Positions 7,172 through 16,510 of a DNA stretch of 64,000 nt are shown one piece after another; the stretch's first letter is position 1; each line of letters opens with the position of its first letter. Origin of the DNA: Myxococcales bacterium (lineage in GTDB: Bacteria; Myxococcota_A; Polyangia; Polyangiales; Polyangiaceae). The notes under the pieces were generated by a model that saw only the letters and a list, made by a program, of their open reading frames with translations, made no database searches and was not told where the DNA came from. The position numbers were made by a program, and so were the translations under genes. The stretch is from NCBI GenBank assembly GCA_004193285.1, contig SECP01000034.1:1-64000 (forward strand), read 5' to 3'.

Positions 7172-9478
7172 TTAGCGGCTGCAGACGGCGAGCACTTGCT
7201 TCAAGTCGGTGAGGCCGGCGATCACCTTGCGCACGCCGTCTTGGAGGAGCGTGACCATGCCGCCCTGGGCCGCGACCTGGCGCAGGTCGTCGATGGGGGC
7301 TTTGCGCTGGATGCAGCGCTTGAGCTCGTCGCTGGCGACGAGCAGCTCGTGCAGCGCGACGCGGCCCTTGTAGCCGGACTTGCCGCACGAGGCGCAGCCC
7401 GGCGCGCGCCACAGCTTGAGCCCGAACGAGTGCTCCTCCTTGAGCAGGGCTTGGAAGGCCTCCGGACCGTAAGCCGCGCCCAGCTCGTCCAGCTCGTCTT
7501 GGGCCGGGGTGTATTGCTCTCGGCATTGCTTGCACAGACCCCGCGCTAGGCGCTGAGCTAGCACGCCGAGCAGCGCGTCCGCGAAGCTGAAGGGGTCGAG
7601 CCCCATGTCGATCAGGCGGGTGACGGTCTCGGGCGCGCTGTTCGTGTGCAGGGTGGAGAGCACGAGGTGACCGGTGAGCGACGCCTCCACGGCCGTGCCC
7701 GCAGTTTCCAGGTCGCGCATTTCGCCGACCATGATGACGTCCGGATCCGCGCGCAGGAAGGCGCGCATGGCGTGTGCGAAGGTGAAGCCGATCTTGGGGT
7801 TGACCTGCACTTGGCGCAGCCCGGCTTGAGTGATTTCGACCGGATCCTCGGCGGTCCAAATCTTCATGTCTACGGTGTTGATGAAGCCGAGCGCAGAGTG
7901 CAGCGTGGTCGTCTTACCGGAGCCGGTCGGCCCCACGCACAGCACGAGACCGTACGGTTTGCTGACGACCTTCTTCAGGCTCTCGAGCACGCTCGAGCTC
8001 ATGCCCATCTGCTCGAGCGGCATCGGCTTGGACGCAGCCAGGATGCGCAGCACGATGTCCTCGTTGTTGTTGACGGTGGGAATCGTGGCCACGCGGAGCT
8101 CGATCTGCTTTTCCCCGACCCGAAACCGAATCTTTCCGTCTTGGGGCTTTCGGCGCTCGGCGATGTCCAGCAGCGCCATGATCTTGAAGCGGGCGACGAG
8201 CGGCAGACGGTAAGTCGACGGGATTTCTTGGTAGGCGATGCAGTCGCCATCCACGCGGAAGCGCACGCTGACCGTGCGCTCCTTCCCGTTCGGTTCGATG
8301 TGAATGTCGGAGGCCCCCCGTCGGTAGGCGTCGATCACGATCTGGTTGGCCAGCTTGATGATCGAGTTGTCGGACTCTTTGACCGCGGAGACCTCGGCCG
8401 CTTCGTTTTCGCCAATGGCCTGCACGTCGTCGGACGCGAGGCCTTTCAGGATAACGTCCATCTCGCTGGCGAGACGGCGCTGGTCCAGTTGGTCCAAATA
8501 CGTGGGGATGTAGCGCTCGAGCTGGCTGGGGGTCGCCACGACCTCGCAGACCTGCCGCTTGCCGATCTGGCGCACTTGGTCGAGCGCGTCGATCGCGAGC
8601 GGATCCGCTAGCGCGACCGTGAGCATCTTCGCGTCCACATCCAGCGGCAAAATCTTGTGCTTTTGGATGAAGTCGCGCGGTAGCTCTTCCACCGCGGCGA
8701 GGTTGATGACGCACGTGTCCAGATCGACGAATGGGAGTTGGAACTTCTTGGCCAGGGTGGTGGAGAGGTCCACCTCCGTCACCAGGTTCATCTCCACTAG
8801 GATCTGTCCGATGCGCTTGCCGCCGCGCTTGCGCTGCTCTTGCAGCGCGAACTCGATGTCCGCCGCGTCCGCCAGACCGGCTTCGATGAGCACCTCACCG
8901 AGCCGGGTTCCCTTGCGCTTTTGCAGGGCCGCCGCTTGCTCGATCGCGCCTTGCTCGACGCGCTTGTGCTCGACCAGAATCTGCCCGATGGGAGTGCGGG
9001 GCGTGTCCTTCTGGGCTTTGAGGCCCTCTTCTACCGCGGTCTGACCGACCCGGCCTTCCTTCACGAGCATGGAGCCGAGGGGCTCGTTGATCTCGCGCAG
9101 GCGGACGCCGTGGTTGTAAAAGAAGATCTCCCGGTACGGGCTAGTGGCCTCGGAGGGGCGCGCGTAAAAGCCGAGATTGCCCGGCGGGCTGGGTTCGGGG
9201 TCGACGAGAAACGAGCTCGTCTGCGACACGTGCACTCTCAGGCCGCCCCGGCGCGCGCTCGGGACCTGGGGCGGGTCGCCGGCCGTCCGATGAAAGCCGA
9301 TGTACGCGATCCGCTCGGTGGGGAAGGGCACGAGCGGCTTGGCCCCCTTGGGCGCGGTGAGGGCCAGATCGGCGACCGCGGGTGAGAACTTGGAGAGCAA
9401 ACCGACGTGGGTCTGCCCGTCCACCAGCGCCACGGTGACGGTGGCGGGCGTTTGCCCGAAGATCCGCTCGAGAGCCAT
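7172..9478 (-). CDS. PilB/GspE-type secretion or pilus ATPase with MshEN-like repeats
   Basis: A 768-residue AAA-type assembly ATPase of the type IV pilus/type II secretion family. The Walker A motif GPTGSGKTTT lies near residue 520. It is followed by the Asp box (TAEDPVEI), the Walker B region with VGEMRDLETA, the His box (LSTLHTNSAPETVTRL) and two CxxC pairs (CKQC, CASC) of the zinc-binding C-domain. Between about residues 115 and 240 there are four tandem half-motifs of the form (P/R)(L/I)GxxLVExxxV. These correspond to two MshEN-type modules, which bind cyclic di-GMP in characterised ATPases. The first 110 residues are a separate domain not usual in PilB. The ATG at 9478 is preferred over a GTG 24 codons upstream. 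No pilus or T2SS partner genes are nearby. Confidence 0.9.
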   Translation of the reverse strand: MALERIFGQTPATVTVALVDGQTHVGLLSKFSPAVADLALTAPKGAKPLVPFPTERIAYIGFHRTAGDPPQVPSARRGGLRVHVSQTSSFLVDPEPSPPGNLGFYARPSEATSPYREIFFYNHGVRLREINEPLGSMLVKEGRVGQTAVEEGLKAQKDTPRTPIGQILVEHKRVEQGAIEQAAALQKRKGTRLGEVLIEAGLADAADIEFALQEQRKRGGKRIGQILVEMNLVTEVDLSTTLAKKFQLPFVDLDTCVINLAAVEELPRDFIQKHKILPLDVDAKMLTVALADPLAIDALDQVRQIGKRQVCEVVATPSQLERYIPTYLDQLDQRRLASEMDVILKGLASDDVQAIGENEAAEVSAVKESDNSIIKLANQIVIDAYRRGASDIHIEPNGKERTVSVRFRVDGDCIAYQEIPSTYRLPLVARFKIMALLDIAERRKPQDGKIRFRVGEKQIELRVATIPTVNNNEDIVLRILAASKPMPLEQMGMSSSVLESLKKVVSKPYGLVLCVGPTGSGKTTTLHSALGFINTVDMKIWTAEDPVEITQAGLRQVQVNPKIGFTFAHAMRAFLRADPDVIMVGEMRDLETAGTAVEASLTGHLVLSTLHTNSAPETVTRLIDMGLDPFSFADALLGVLAQRLARGLCKQCREQYTPAQDELDELGAAYGPEAFQALLKEEHSFGLKLWRAPGCASCGKSGYKGRVALHELLVASDELKRCIQRKAPIDDLRQVAAQGGMVTLLQDGVRKVIAGLTDLKQVLAVCSR

Positions 9479-9574
9479 CGTCGACGCTAGAACGGCCGTC
9501 GCGGACGCTGCGTTAACCCGGCGCGATGGGAGTTTCCTTGCGGCTCTCACGCTCAGCCGCTAATTTCGCTGGCG

Positions 9575-10240
9575 ATGCGAGGGCGAGCGAGCTGGGTGCT
9601 AGTGGCTGGAGGGCTGTGGCTAGCGCCGAGCGTGGCGCAGGCTCAGTGCACGAAAGACACGGACTGCAAGGGGGACCGCGTTTGCGAGGAGGGAAAGTGC
9701 ACCTCTCCGCCCGCGCCCGCTGGCGCCGCCGCGCGGCCCGTCCCGGCGGAAGCTCCGGCTGCGGCGGAAGCTCCGGCTCCCGTTCCGGGGACCCCCGAGG
9801 CGCCGCTGCCGGCCGAGGTCGTCCCGCCCGAGCCTGCGCCGGTCGCGGCGACCGCGCCGCTGGGCGAGGATGAGCCCGCCATGCGCCGCCGAAGCAAGGC
9901 CGCGATGACGACGGGAATCGTGCTGTTGTCGATCGCGCCGATCGCTTTGCTCGGAGCGCTGGCCGCCAAGAACGCTCAGGAGCAATGCGACGACGAGCTC
10001 CAGAACCGGTATCCGGGCCACGTTTTGCCTACGAGCGAGCGCTACCGCGCCGAGCGTTGCGATGGGTACTCGGCGCCCCTGTACGTGCTGGGCATCGGCG
10101 GCGCGGTCCTGGCGGTCGCCGGTATTCCCCTCATCATCTATGGGGCTCCGCGCGTTCCGGGGCCGAAAGCAGCGGCCATCTCCGTCTCGCCCTGGGCGAA
10201 CGCGCAGTCCGGCGGAGTGCGGCTGCGATGGGCGCTCTAG
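9575..10240 (+). CDS. Exported membrane protein with Cys-rich N-terminus, unknown function
   Basis: 221 residues. A signal peptide ends at AQAQ, followed by a small disulfide-type motif (CTKDTDCKGDRVCEEGKC). A long Pro/Ala/Glu linker comes next, then two hydrophobic helices (residues about 110-130 and 170-190) joined by a loop with a Cys pair. The C-terminus reads like a short beta strand. The linker-plus-two-helix layout matches envelope proteins elsewhere in this window (2222-1560 and 24088-25080). The deaminase gene follows on the same strand after 55 bp. The function is unknown. Confidence 0.7.
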   Translation: MRGRASWVLVAGGLWLAPSVAQAQCTKDTDCKGDRVCEEGKCTSPPAPAGAAARPVPAEAPAAAEAPAPVPGTPEAPLPAEVVPPEPAPVAATAPLGEDEPAMRRRSKAAMTTGIVLLSIAPIALLGALAAKNAQEQCDDELQNRYPGHVLPTSERYRAERCDGYSAPLYVLGIGGAVLAVAGIPLIIYGAPRVPGPKAAAISVSPWANAQSGGVRLRWAL

Positions 10241-10295
10241 CACCTGCCAGAAAACGCCGCGAAACGCGGGGCCGCTAAGCTGACGAGCATCACCC

Positions 10296-10874
10296 ATGGA
10301 TATCCCGAAACAGGTTCGGTTCGAGCTGCCGGAGTGGCTCTTCGCGGAGTGTGACCTGCAGTCCCCACGGGCGGACGACGCCGCAAAGATGGAGCTTGCG
10401 ATCGAGCTTTCTCGCCGCAACGTCGCGCACGGAGGGGGGCCGTTCGGGGCGGTGGTCTTCGAACGCCAAACCGGCGAAGTGATCGCTCCCGGCATGAACC
10501 TCGTCATGCCTCAGAATTCGTCGCTCCTTCACGCCGAGATCGTCGCGCTGATGTTCGCGCAGTCGCGGCTGCAGACGTACACGCTCGCGAGCGGCAACTA
10601 CGAGCTGGTGACGAGCTCGGAACCCTGCGTGCAGTGCCTGGGCGCGTGCCACTGGGCCGGGCTTTCCCGCTTGGTATGCGGCGCGCCGGTGGCGCTGGCC
10701 GAATCCGCCGGCTTCGACGAAGGGCCGCGCAGTGATGATTGGAAGGCGCAGCTCGCGGCCCGCGGTACGCCCGTCGTCACCGGGGTGAACGCCGCCGCTG
10801 CAGGCGAGGTGCTCCGGGCCTACGCGGCCGAGGGCGGCTTTCGCTACAACGCGCGGACGCCTGCGTCCGGTTAA
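10296..10874 (+). CDS. Nucleoside/guanine deaminase-like protein (CDA superfamily)
   Basis: A 192-residue zinc-dependent deaminase of the cytidine/deoxycytidylate deaminase superfamily. The zinc and catalytic motif HAEIVALMFA supplies the His and the proton-shuttle Glu, and PCVQCLGA supplies the two Cys ligands. The N-terminal AIELSRRNVAHGGGPFGAVV segment is typical of the guanine deaminase/tRNA adenosine deaminase branch. The closest likeness is to GuaD-type nucleoside deaminases, but the base specificity cannot be read from the sequence. It is cytoplasmic, and no purine catabolism genes are adjacent. Confidence 0.85.
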   Translation: MDIPKQVRFELPEWLFAECDLQSPRADDAAKMELAIELSRRNVAHGGGPFGAVVFERQTGEVIAPGMNLVMPQNSSLLHAEIVALMFAQSRLQTYTLASGNYELVTSSEPCVQCLGACHWAGLSRLVCGAPVALAESAGFDEGPRSDDWKAQLAARGTPVVTGVNAAAAGEVLRAYAAEGGFRYNARTPASG

Positions 10875-10877
10875 CGG

Positions 10878-11639
10878 TCAGGGCGCCGGCGGTGGCGGCG
10901 GGGGGATGGAGTGGAAGCGCGGCTCACAGATCGCGGCGAGGGTCTCCGCCAAGCGTTGCTGGGCCGGGGTGCCGTTGGAGTATGAAGAGCGCTGGTGCAC
11001 GTAGCGCGCCACGTCTCCGAGCGAGAGCAAGCCGACGAGCACGCCCTGCTCGTCCACGACTGGCAAACGCCGCACTTGCTGGCGGCGCATGATCTCCTCG
11101 GCTTGAGCGAGCTCGTCGTCCGGCGAGCAAGTGAAAATCGAGTGTGACATGGCGCTCTCGACGCTGGCCTCCGCCAGATGCTTCCACTGCATGAACGCCG
11201 CCATCGAGATGTCTCGATCCGTGAGCATGGCGATGGGGCGGCGGCCAGGGCCGCATACGGGCAAGCAGCCCAGATCTTTTTCCCACATCACTTGAGCGGC
11301 GCGAGCCAAGGTGTCTTCCGGCGAACAGACGTACACGCGTGTGCGCATGGCGTCGTGAACCGGAGCCCTGAAGAAGCCGGTGTCCGGCGCGTGGCGCTGC
11401 ACCAGATCGCGAAAGACGCGCGCCACCGACACCGCCACGTCACTCGCGGCTTCACGCACACCACCTCGTTGCGCGTCGCTGCGCTCCAAGTCCAGCAAGC
11501 GCTCCTCCATGAGCTCCCATTGACGCTGTGCCTCTTTGCTCGCGAGCTGCAGGCGAGAGCGGAGCTCGCTGAGCAATCCTTCCAGCTCCGAGCCTTCGAG
11601 GTCCGGCGACGACTGCGGGCGGCGATTGGGACGCGACAT
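10878..11639 (-). CDS. Tandem CBS domain protein
   Basis: A 253-residue soluble protein with an N-terminal helical, probably coiled-coil region (residues about 15-60, rich in Leu, Gln and Glu). A CBS pair follows at about residues 90-215. Recognisable parts are VCSPEDTLARAAQVM, GCLPV and MLTDRDI in the first copy, and TCSPDDELAQAEEIM, RRLPVVD and GLLSLGD in the second. CBS pairs bind adenine nucleotides and act as regulatory modules. There is no attached catalytic domain, so this is a stand-alone sensor or adaptor. The ATG at 11639 is used because an AGGATT ribosome site precedes it. The C-terminus is a Pro run. Confidence 0.8.
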   Translation of the reverse strand: MSRPNRRPQSSPDLEGSELEGLLSELRSRLQLASKEAQRQWELMEERLLDLERSDAQRGGVREAASDVAVSVARVFRDLVQRHAPDTGFFRAPVHDAMRTRVYVCSPEDTLARAAQVMWEKDLGCLPVCGPGRRPIAMLTDRDISMAAFMQWKHLAEASVESAMSHSIFTCSPDDELAQAEEIMRRQQVRRLPVVDEQGVLVGLLSLGDVARYVHQRSSYSNGTPAQQRLAETLAAICEPRFHSIPPPPPPAP

Positions 11640-11786
11640 GTGCACCAATCCTGTCCGGAAGGTGGTGCCATTGGCAACGTGGAGCCGCGCTGCCGCGGAA
11701 AAACTAGCGCTGCCGCCCACCTCCAGCGCTCTAACGCCGCGGGGTGCGTGCCCGGAAAAATGACTTGCAAGTCGCCGGGCGTCGAT

Positions 11787-12689
11787 TCAAGGCGCGGTCA
11801 CCCAGTCCAGCACCTCCGCAAGCTGCGCTTCGGCGTTGGTACCGAACCAGCCGTGGTACGCGCACTCCAGGGTGAAGAAGCGCGCGGCGATGCCGGCGGC
11901 GCGCAGCGCGTCGAAACCGACGCGCATGTTTTCGGTCGTCTCTAGCTCGCCGCCCAAGAAGGCGACCCTTGCCGCCCGGGCGAGCCGGGCCGGCGATGCC
12001 TTTTGAGGCGGCCCGCCGAGCACCAGGCGCGGGTACTGCTTGGGATAGAGCGCGGCGACGCGCTCGGCTCGCTCCGCCCCTTGCGAGTAGCCGAACAGGA
12101 GCGCGCCTTCGAGCCGCAGGGTGCCGCCCCGCTGCGCGTTCACTTCCTCGAACGCAGCCAAGATTCGGCTCTGAATCTTGGCCGGGTCGTCTCGCCACTT
12201 GAAGCGACCGTTCGGGCATTCCGTGTCACCACGCACGGAAATGAGGGTACCGTGGGCCTTCGCAGCGCTGCGGAAGTGGTCGGCCGCGGTCGGATCACCG
12301 CACATGCCCGGGAGGTAGATGATGACGCGCGGATCTTCGGTTTCGCCCGGCAGCACGTAGACGGCGCGATCGCCCGGTACCGGAATGTCTTGCCCCAGCG
12401 GCTCGTGCGGCGGGGCCGGCGGAGCGGCGCCGTTCGGGAGCAGGGGCGGAACCGACGCACACCGGGCAACGGGAGCTGGCGCCTCCGACTCCTCGGGGGC
12501 AGGTGCAGGAGCCGAAGCCGGTGGCGGCAGCTCCGCGCTCGGTGCGACCTCCGCCGGAGCCGGCGCGCTCGACGCTAGCGGCTCCGGGCCGCGCGGAGCG
12601 ACGAACAGAGGACGGTCGGGGTGCGGAGGAAGTGGCAGCTCGGAGCCCGCGCAGCTCACGAGCAGCAGTGCGAACGGCCAGCCTTTCAT
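11787..12689 (-). CDS. Lipoprotein with alpha/beta-hydrolase domain
   Basis: A 300-residue protein with a short lipoprotein signal (MKGWPFALLLVSCAGS) and a Pro/Ala/Glu-rich linker of about 80 residues. An alpha/beta-hydrolase fold begins at VYVLPGETEDPRVIIYLPG. The nucleophile elbow is GYSQGAE, and the likely catalytic His is in ECAYHGWF near the C-terminus. The substrate is unknown; esterase or peptidase-like activity at the envelope is an inference. The ATG overlaps the stop of the upstream NIF3-family gene in an ATGA arrangement, which indicates translational coupling. Confidence 0.8.
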   Translation of the reverse strand: MKGWPFALLLVSCAGSELPLPPHPDRPLFVAPRGPEPLASSAPAPAEVAPSAELPPPASAPAPAPEESEAPAPVARCASVPPLLPNGAAPPAPPHEPLGQDIPVPGDRAVYVLPGETEDPRVIIYLPGMCGDPTAADHFRSAAKAHGTLISVRGDTECPNGRFKWRDDPAKIQSRILAAFEEVNAQRGGTLRLEGALLFGYSQGAERAERVAALYPKQYPRLVLGGPPQKASPARLARAARVAFLGGELETTENMRVGFDALRAAGIAARFFTLECAYHGWFGTNAEAQLAEVLDWVTAP

Positions 12690-13504
12690 TGCCAGCTCAA
12701 CGGCTCGCGATCGGACTCGGAAACGTGGAACGTGACCTCCCGCGCGGTCTCCGCGGTGAGCCGCTCCGCGAAGGTGCGCAAGTAGCCGCGCTCGGTGTGA
12801 GTGTGCTCGGAGAGCACGACGCTGCTGCCGCTCTGCACCCGCGCTCGGACGTCGTGGTGGCGCATCTCCCCCGTGACGAACAGGTCGAAGCCGGACAGCT
12901 TTTCGAACACGGAGCCGCCTGCGCCGGCGCACACCGCGACGTTGCGGATGAGCGCGGCTCCGCCCGCGTGCTCAGCCGCCGCCGCGACTCGCAGCTGCGG
13001 TACTCCGAGCTGCCCCTTCAGCCGCGAAGCCGCCTCCGCGAGGGTCATCGGCTGCGGCAACCGCAAGAAGCGCCCCGCTCCGAAGCGCGAGTCCGCCGGG
13101 TGAGGCAAGCACGGCTCGCGCTTCAGCTCTGCGCCGCCGAAAGCATCCAACAGCCAGTCGTTCACGCCACCCGGCGCGGCGTCCAGCGCGGTATGAGGCG
13201 AGAAAACGAAGAGGCCCGCCGCGACCGCCTGCACCGCCACACGCTCGCTGGGAGCGCTGCAGCGGAGCCGCTTCAGTCCTTGAAAGAGGGGCGGATGGTA
13301 GGCCACGATCAACTGGGCGCCCAGAGCCAGCGCTTCTTGCAGGACCTGCGGCTCGAGGTCGATGGTCAAAAGAGCCCGGCTGACTTGGGCGGCCGACGAC
13401 GGCGCGGGCTCCACCAACAAGCCGACGTTGTCCCAGGACTCCGCGAACGAGAGCGGAGCGAGGCGCTCGAGCGCCGAGAGCACTTCCGACAGCGGGGCCG
13501 CCAT
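12686..13504 (-). CDS. NIF3/DUF34 family metal-binding protein
   Basis: 272 residues with the NIF3 (YbgI/YqfO) signature. The protein starts with SEVLSALERLAPLSFAESWD and a DNVGL motif. The metal-binding His is in IVAYHPPLFQG, VFSPHTALDAAPGGVNDWL follows, and the C-terminal motif TGEMRHHD supplies further ligands. Family members form toroidal hexamers with a dinuclear metal site. Database names such as GTP cyclohydrolase 1 type 2 are not well supported, so I leave the function open. It is coupled by a 4-bp overlap to the downstream hydrolase lipoprotein. The divergent Mo-enzyme gene starts 55 bp away, so the two share a promoter region. Confidence 0.85.
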   Translation of the reverse strand: MAAPLSEVLSALERLAPLSFAESWDNVGLLVEPAPSSAAQVSRALLTIDLEPQVLQEALALGAQLIVAYHPPLFQGLKRLRCSAPSERVAVQAVAAGLFVFSPHTALDAAPGGVNDWLLDAFGGAELKREPCLPHPADSRFGAGRFLRLPQPMTLAEAASRLKGQLGVPQLRVAAAAEHAGGAALIRNVAVCAGAGGSVFEKLSGFDLFVTGEMRHHDVRARVQSGSSVVLSEHTHTERGYLRTFAERLTAETAREVTFHVSESDREPLSWQ

Positions 13505-13559
13505 GAGCCGATTGTAGTGCCAGACCTCACGCTCTTTCGGTAGGCTTTCCGCCGTCCGA

Positions 13560-15779
13560 ATGCGTTTCTTGGCTTGGCTCCGGCGCGTGCTCGTCGTGAT
13601 CGTGCCCTTCGGCCTGCTCTCGCAGCACAAGCCGCGCCACTACCGGGAGATGCTGCGGGTTCTCTGGGAGAACCGAGGCCGCTGGCTGTACGCCCTCCGC
13701 ATTCTGCGCCACGGCGTGTGCGACGGCTGCTCGCTCGGCCCGCGAGGCTTGAAGGACGACGTGCTTCCCGGAACGCACCTGTGCCTGTCACGCCTGAAGC
13801 TGCTGCGGCTCAACACCATGGGGCCGATTCCGGACGACGTGCTGGGGGACGTCTCGCGTCTGGAGGCGCTCTCCAACGAGGAGCTGCATCACCTCGGGCG
13901 GGTGCCGTATCCGCTGCTGCGTCGCCGCGGGGAGCGCGGGTTTTCTCGCGTGTCTTGGGACGACGCCCTGCACCTCGTGGCGCGGTCCTGGCGCGCCGCT
14001 GCGCCGGACCGCATCGGGGTGTTCTTGACCAGCCGCGGGCTCACGAACGAAACCTACTACACGGCGCAAAAGCTTTCGCGCATCGGCGGCACCCCGCACG
14101 TGGACACCTGCGCGCGGCTCTGCCACGCCGCCTCCTCCGTCGGCCTGAAAGAGACGCTCGGCTTCGCGGCGCCAACCCTGAGCCTGAGCGACTGGCTGGA
14201 GGCCGAGCTGATCGTGATCATCGGCTCCAATCTGCCCAACAATCAGCCAGTATCCACCAAGTACTTGCGCGCGGCGCGGCGCCGTGGCGCGCGCGTGGTC
14301 GTGGTCAATCCCTTCCGCGAGCCAGCGCTGGAGCGCTACTGGATCCCCAGCGTGCCGACCTCCGCGCTCTTCGGCACGAAGCTCATGGACGACTACTTTC
14401 CGGTTCGACCGGGAGGGGACATCGCGTTCATGAGCGGCGTGCTCAAGGCGCTGGACGAGGTGGGCGGCTGGGACGAAAGCTTCGTGGCTCGGCAAACCAG
14501 CGGCGCCGGCGAGCTACGCTCGCAGCTGCGCTCACAATCCTTCGCCGAGCTGTGCGCGGACTCTGGCATTTCCGAGGCGGAGATGCGCCGCTTCGCGCAG
14601 CTGTACGCCGGCGTGAGCCGGGCCGTGTTCGTCTACTCGATGGGCCTCACCCAGTACGAGTTCGGAGTGGACAACGTGCGCATGGTCGTCAGCCTCGCGC
14701 TGGCTCGAGGGATGATCGGCCGCCCGGGTACGGGAGTGATGCCGATCCGCGGTCACTCGGGCGTGCAAGGCTCGGCGGAGTGCGGTGCCGACCCCGAGAA
14801 GCTGCCGGGGGCGGTCCCGCTCGACGCGGAGAACGTCGCCCGCATCGAGCGAGCGTGGCAGCACTCAATCCCCGCTGAGAAGGGCCTGCGCGCCGCGGAG
14901 CTGCTGGACCGCGCCGGCGATTCGGGGCTGGACGTCCTCTACCTGATCGGGGGCAATCACTTGGAGACGATGCCGGATCGTCGGCACGCTCGGCGCGCCC
15001 TCTCCCAGGTCAAGCTGCGGGTGCATCAGGACATCGTGCTCAATACCTCCACGCTCCTGGAGGCCGAGGAGGCGGTGCTGGTTTTGCCCGCGCAGACCCG
15101 TTATGAGCAACGCTCTGGCGGAACCAGCACCTCCACCGAGCGACGCATCCGCTTCACCCCGGAGATCCGAGGCCCGCGCATCGCAGAGGCGAGGCCGGAG
15201 TGGGAGATCCCATGCCTCATTGGCCTCGCCCTGCTCCCGGAGCGGACTGACTTGTTCGGCTACGAGGACACCGCCCAGATCCGGCGGGAGATGGCCGAGG
15301 TGATGCCGCTCTACCGCGGGATCGAGAAGCTCGAGCGGGAAGGTGACTGGGTGCAGTGGGGCGGCCCTCAGCTCGGCGCGAGCGGCTTTCCGACTGCAGA
15401 CGGCAAGGCCCACTTCAGCACCGTGCGCGTGCCGCGCGTGGACGTGCCGCTCGGTCGGTTCTTGCTGACCTCGCGCCGCGGCAAGCAATTCAACTCCATG
15501 ACCTACGGAAAGAGTGACCCGCTCACCCGCGGCGCACCGCGCGACGCCATCTTGATGGACGCCCGGGACTGGGCCGACCTGGGGATTCGGGAGGGTGAGC
15601 GCGTTCGCGTCAGTAGCCCGGATGGGGCTCTGGAGGGGACCGCGACCGCGGGGCCTTGCCGGCGCGGTCATGCGCAAGCCTTCTGGCCGGAGTGCAACGC
15701 GCTGCTGTCGCGCAAGTACGACCCTGCTTCGGGCGAGCCGGACTACAACACCACCGTGCGCATCGAGCGTGCATCGTGA
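13560..15779 (+). CDS. FdhF/YdeP-type molybdopterin oxidoreductase
   Basis: A 739-residue member of the molybdopterin oxidoreductase (DMSO reductase) superfamily, resembling the FdhF/YdeP subgroup. The N-terminus has CDGC (C54, C57) and another Cys at residue 75, which could hold an Fe-S cluster. The region TCARLCHAASSVGLKETLG matches the metal-ligand/substrate-channel segment of YdeP-like proteins. IIGSNLPNNQPVSTKY and MPIRGHSGVQG are cofactor-binding segments, and the C-terminal molydopterin dinucleotide-binding domain begins near LLTSRRGKQFNSMTYG. The true substrate of this subgroup is not settled. The fdhD gene overlaps the stop by 4 bp, which supports a maturation partnership. Confidence 0.85.
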   Translation: MRFLAWLRRVLVVIVPFGLLSQHKPRHYREMLRVLWENRGRWLYALRILRHGVCDGCSLGPRGLKDDVLPGTHLCLSRLKLLRLNTMGPIPDDVLGDVSRLEALSNEELHHLGRVPYPLLRRRGERGFSRVSWDDALHLVARSWRAAAPDRIGVFLTSRGLTNETYYTAQKLSRIGGTPHVDTCARLCHAASSVGLKETLGFAAPTLSLSDWLEAELIVIIGSNLPNNQPVSTKYLRAARRRGARVVVVNPFREPALERYWIPSVPTSALFGTKLMDDYFPVRPGGDIAFMSGVLKALDEVGGWDESFVARQTSGAGELRSQLRSQSFAELCADSGISEAEMRRFAQLYAGVSRAVFVYSMGLTQYEFGVDNVRMVVSLALARGMIGRPGTGVMPIRGHSGVQGSAECGADPEKLPGAVPLDAENVARIERAWQHSIPAEKGLRAAELLDRAGDSGLDVLYLIGGNHLETMPDRRHARRALSQVKLRVHQDIVLNTSTLLEAEEAVLVLPAQTRYEQRSGGTSTSTERRIRFTPEIRGPRIAEARPEWEIPCLIGLALLPERTDLFGYEDTAQIRREMAEVMPLYRGIEKLEREGDWVQWGGPQLGASGFPTADGKAHFSTVRVPRVDVPLGRFLLTSRRGKQFNSMTYGKSDPLTRGAPRDAILMDARDWADLGIREGERVRVSSPDGALEGTATAGPCRRGHAQAFWPECNALLSRKYDPASGEPDYNTTVRIERAS

Positions 15780-16504
15780 GTGAGGCCATCGCCTCGGTAG
15801 CGGCGCTGAAGCTCGGGGCGGAGGAACCTCGAGACGGGCTCGAAGAGGTCGCGGTCGAAGAGCCGTTCCACGTCCAGCTCGCGGGGGAGACGCTCGCAGT
15901 CACCATGCGCACTCCGGGCCATGACGAAGAGCTCACGGCCGGCTTCTTGCTCGCTGAAGGCCACGATCCGCGCGGCGTCGCCTCAGGGCGCGTCGTGAAG
16001 CGCGGCACGCTGAGCAGCGCGGCGTGCGGCGTGTGCGGCCGCGACGACGTCGAGGACTTGGTGTCCAGGCTCGCGCCAGTAGCCGCCCCGACGCGATTCG
16101 ACGTGCAAGTCATCCTGGAGGCGATGCGCGGCCTGCCCGCGCATCAGCCGGTGTTCGCGCGCACCGGCGGGCTGCACGCGGCCGCGCTCTTCACCCAGCA
16201 GGGTAAGCTCACGGTGGCGCGCGAGGACGTGGGGCGCCACAACGCCGTAGACAAGGTGCTCGGTCGCGCGGCGCTGGACGGCTTGCTGCCACTCTCGACC
16301 CATTTCTTGGCCGTGAGCGGGCGAACCAGCTTCGAAATCGTGCAAAAAGCGGTCGCCGCAGGCGTGCCGGCGCTCGCGGCCATCTCGGCGCCGAGCTCGC
16401 TCGCGGTCGAGCTTGCGGAGCGCTTCGGCGTCCTGCTCATCGGGTTCGCGCGGGGCCGCGGCTGCACCGTTTACGCCGGCCGCTTTCGGTTGGAGGCGAC
16501 GTAA
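15776..16504 (+). CDS. fdhD: FdhD sulfurtransferase, formate dehydrogenase accessory protein
   Basis: 242 residues. FdhD moves sulfur from IscS to the molybdenum cofactor of formate dehydrogenase-type enzymes in the cytoplasm. The conserved CGVCG loop carries the sulfur-relay cysteines. TAGFLLAEG, FARTGGLHAA, EDVGRHNAVDKV and VSGRTSFEIVQKA are family hallmarks. The start is a GTG inside the stop of the upstream oxidoreductase gene (GTGA overlap); the longer frame upstream has no family similarity. Tight coupling implies that it activates that enzyme. Confidence 0.93.
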   Translation: MSEAIASVAALKLGAEEPRDGLEEVAVEEPFHVQLAGETLAVTMRTPGHDEELTAGFLLAEGHDPRGVASGRVVKRGTLSSAACGVCGRDDVEDLVSRLAPVAAPTRFDVQVILEAMRGLPAHQPVFARTGGLHAAALFTQQGKLTVAREDVGRHNAVDKVLGRAALDGLLPLSTHFLAVSGRTSFEIVQKAVAAGVPALAAISAPSSLAVELAERFGVLLIGFARGRGCTVYAGRFRLEAT

Positions 16505-16510
16505 CGGTCT

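Noticed and set aside
10296..10874. Assignment as tRNA adenosine deaminase TadA
   Set aside because: The zinc motifs fit the wider superfamily, but the length and N-terminal extension are closer to guanine or nucleoside deaminases.
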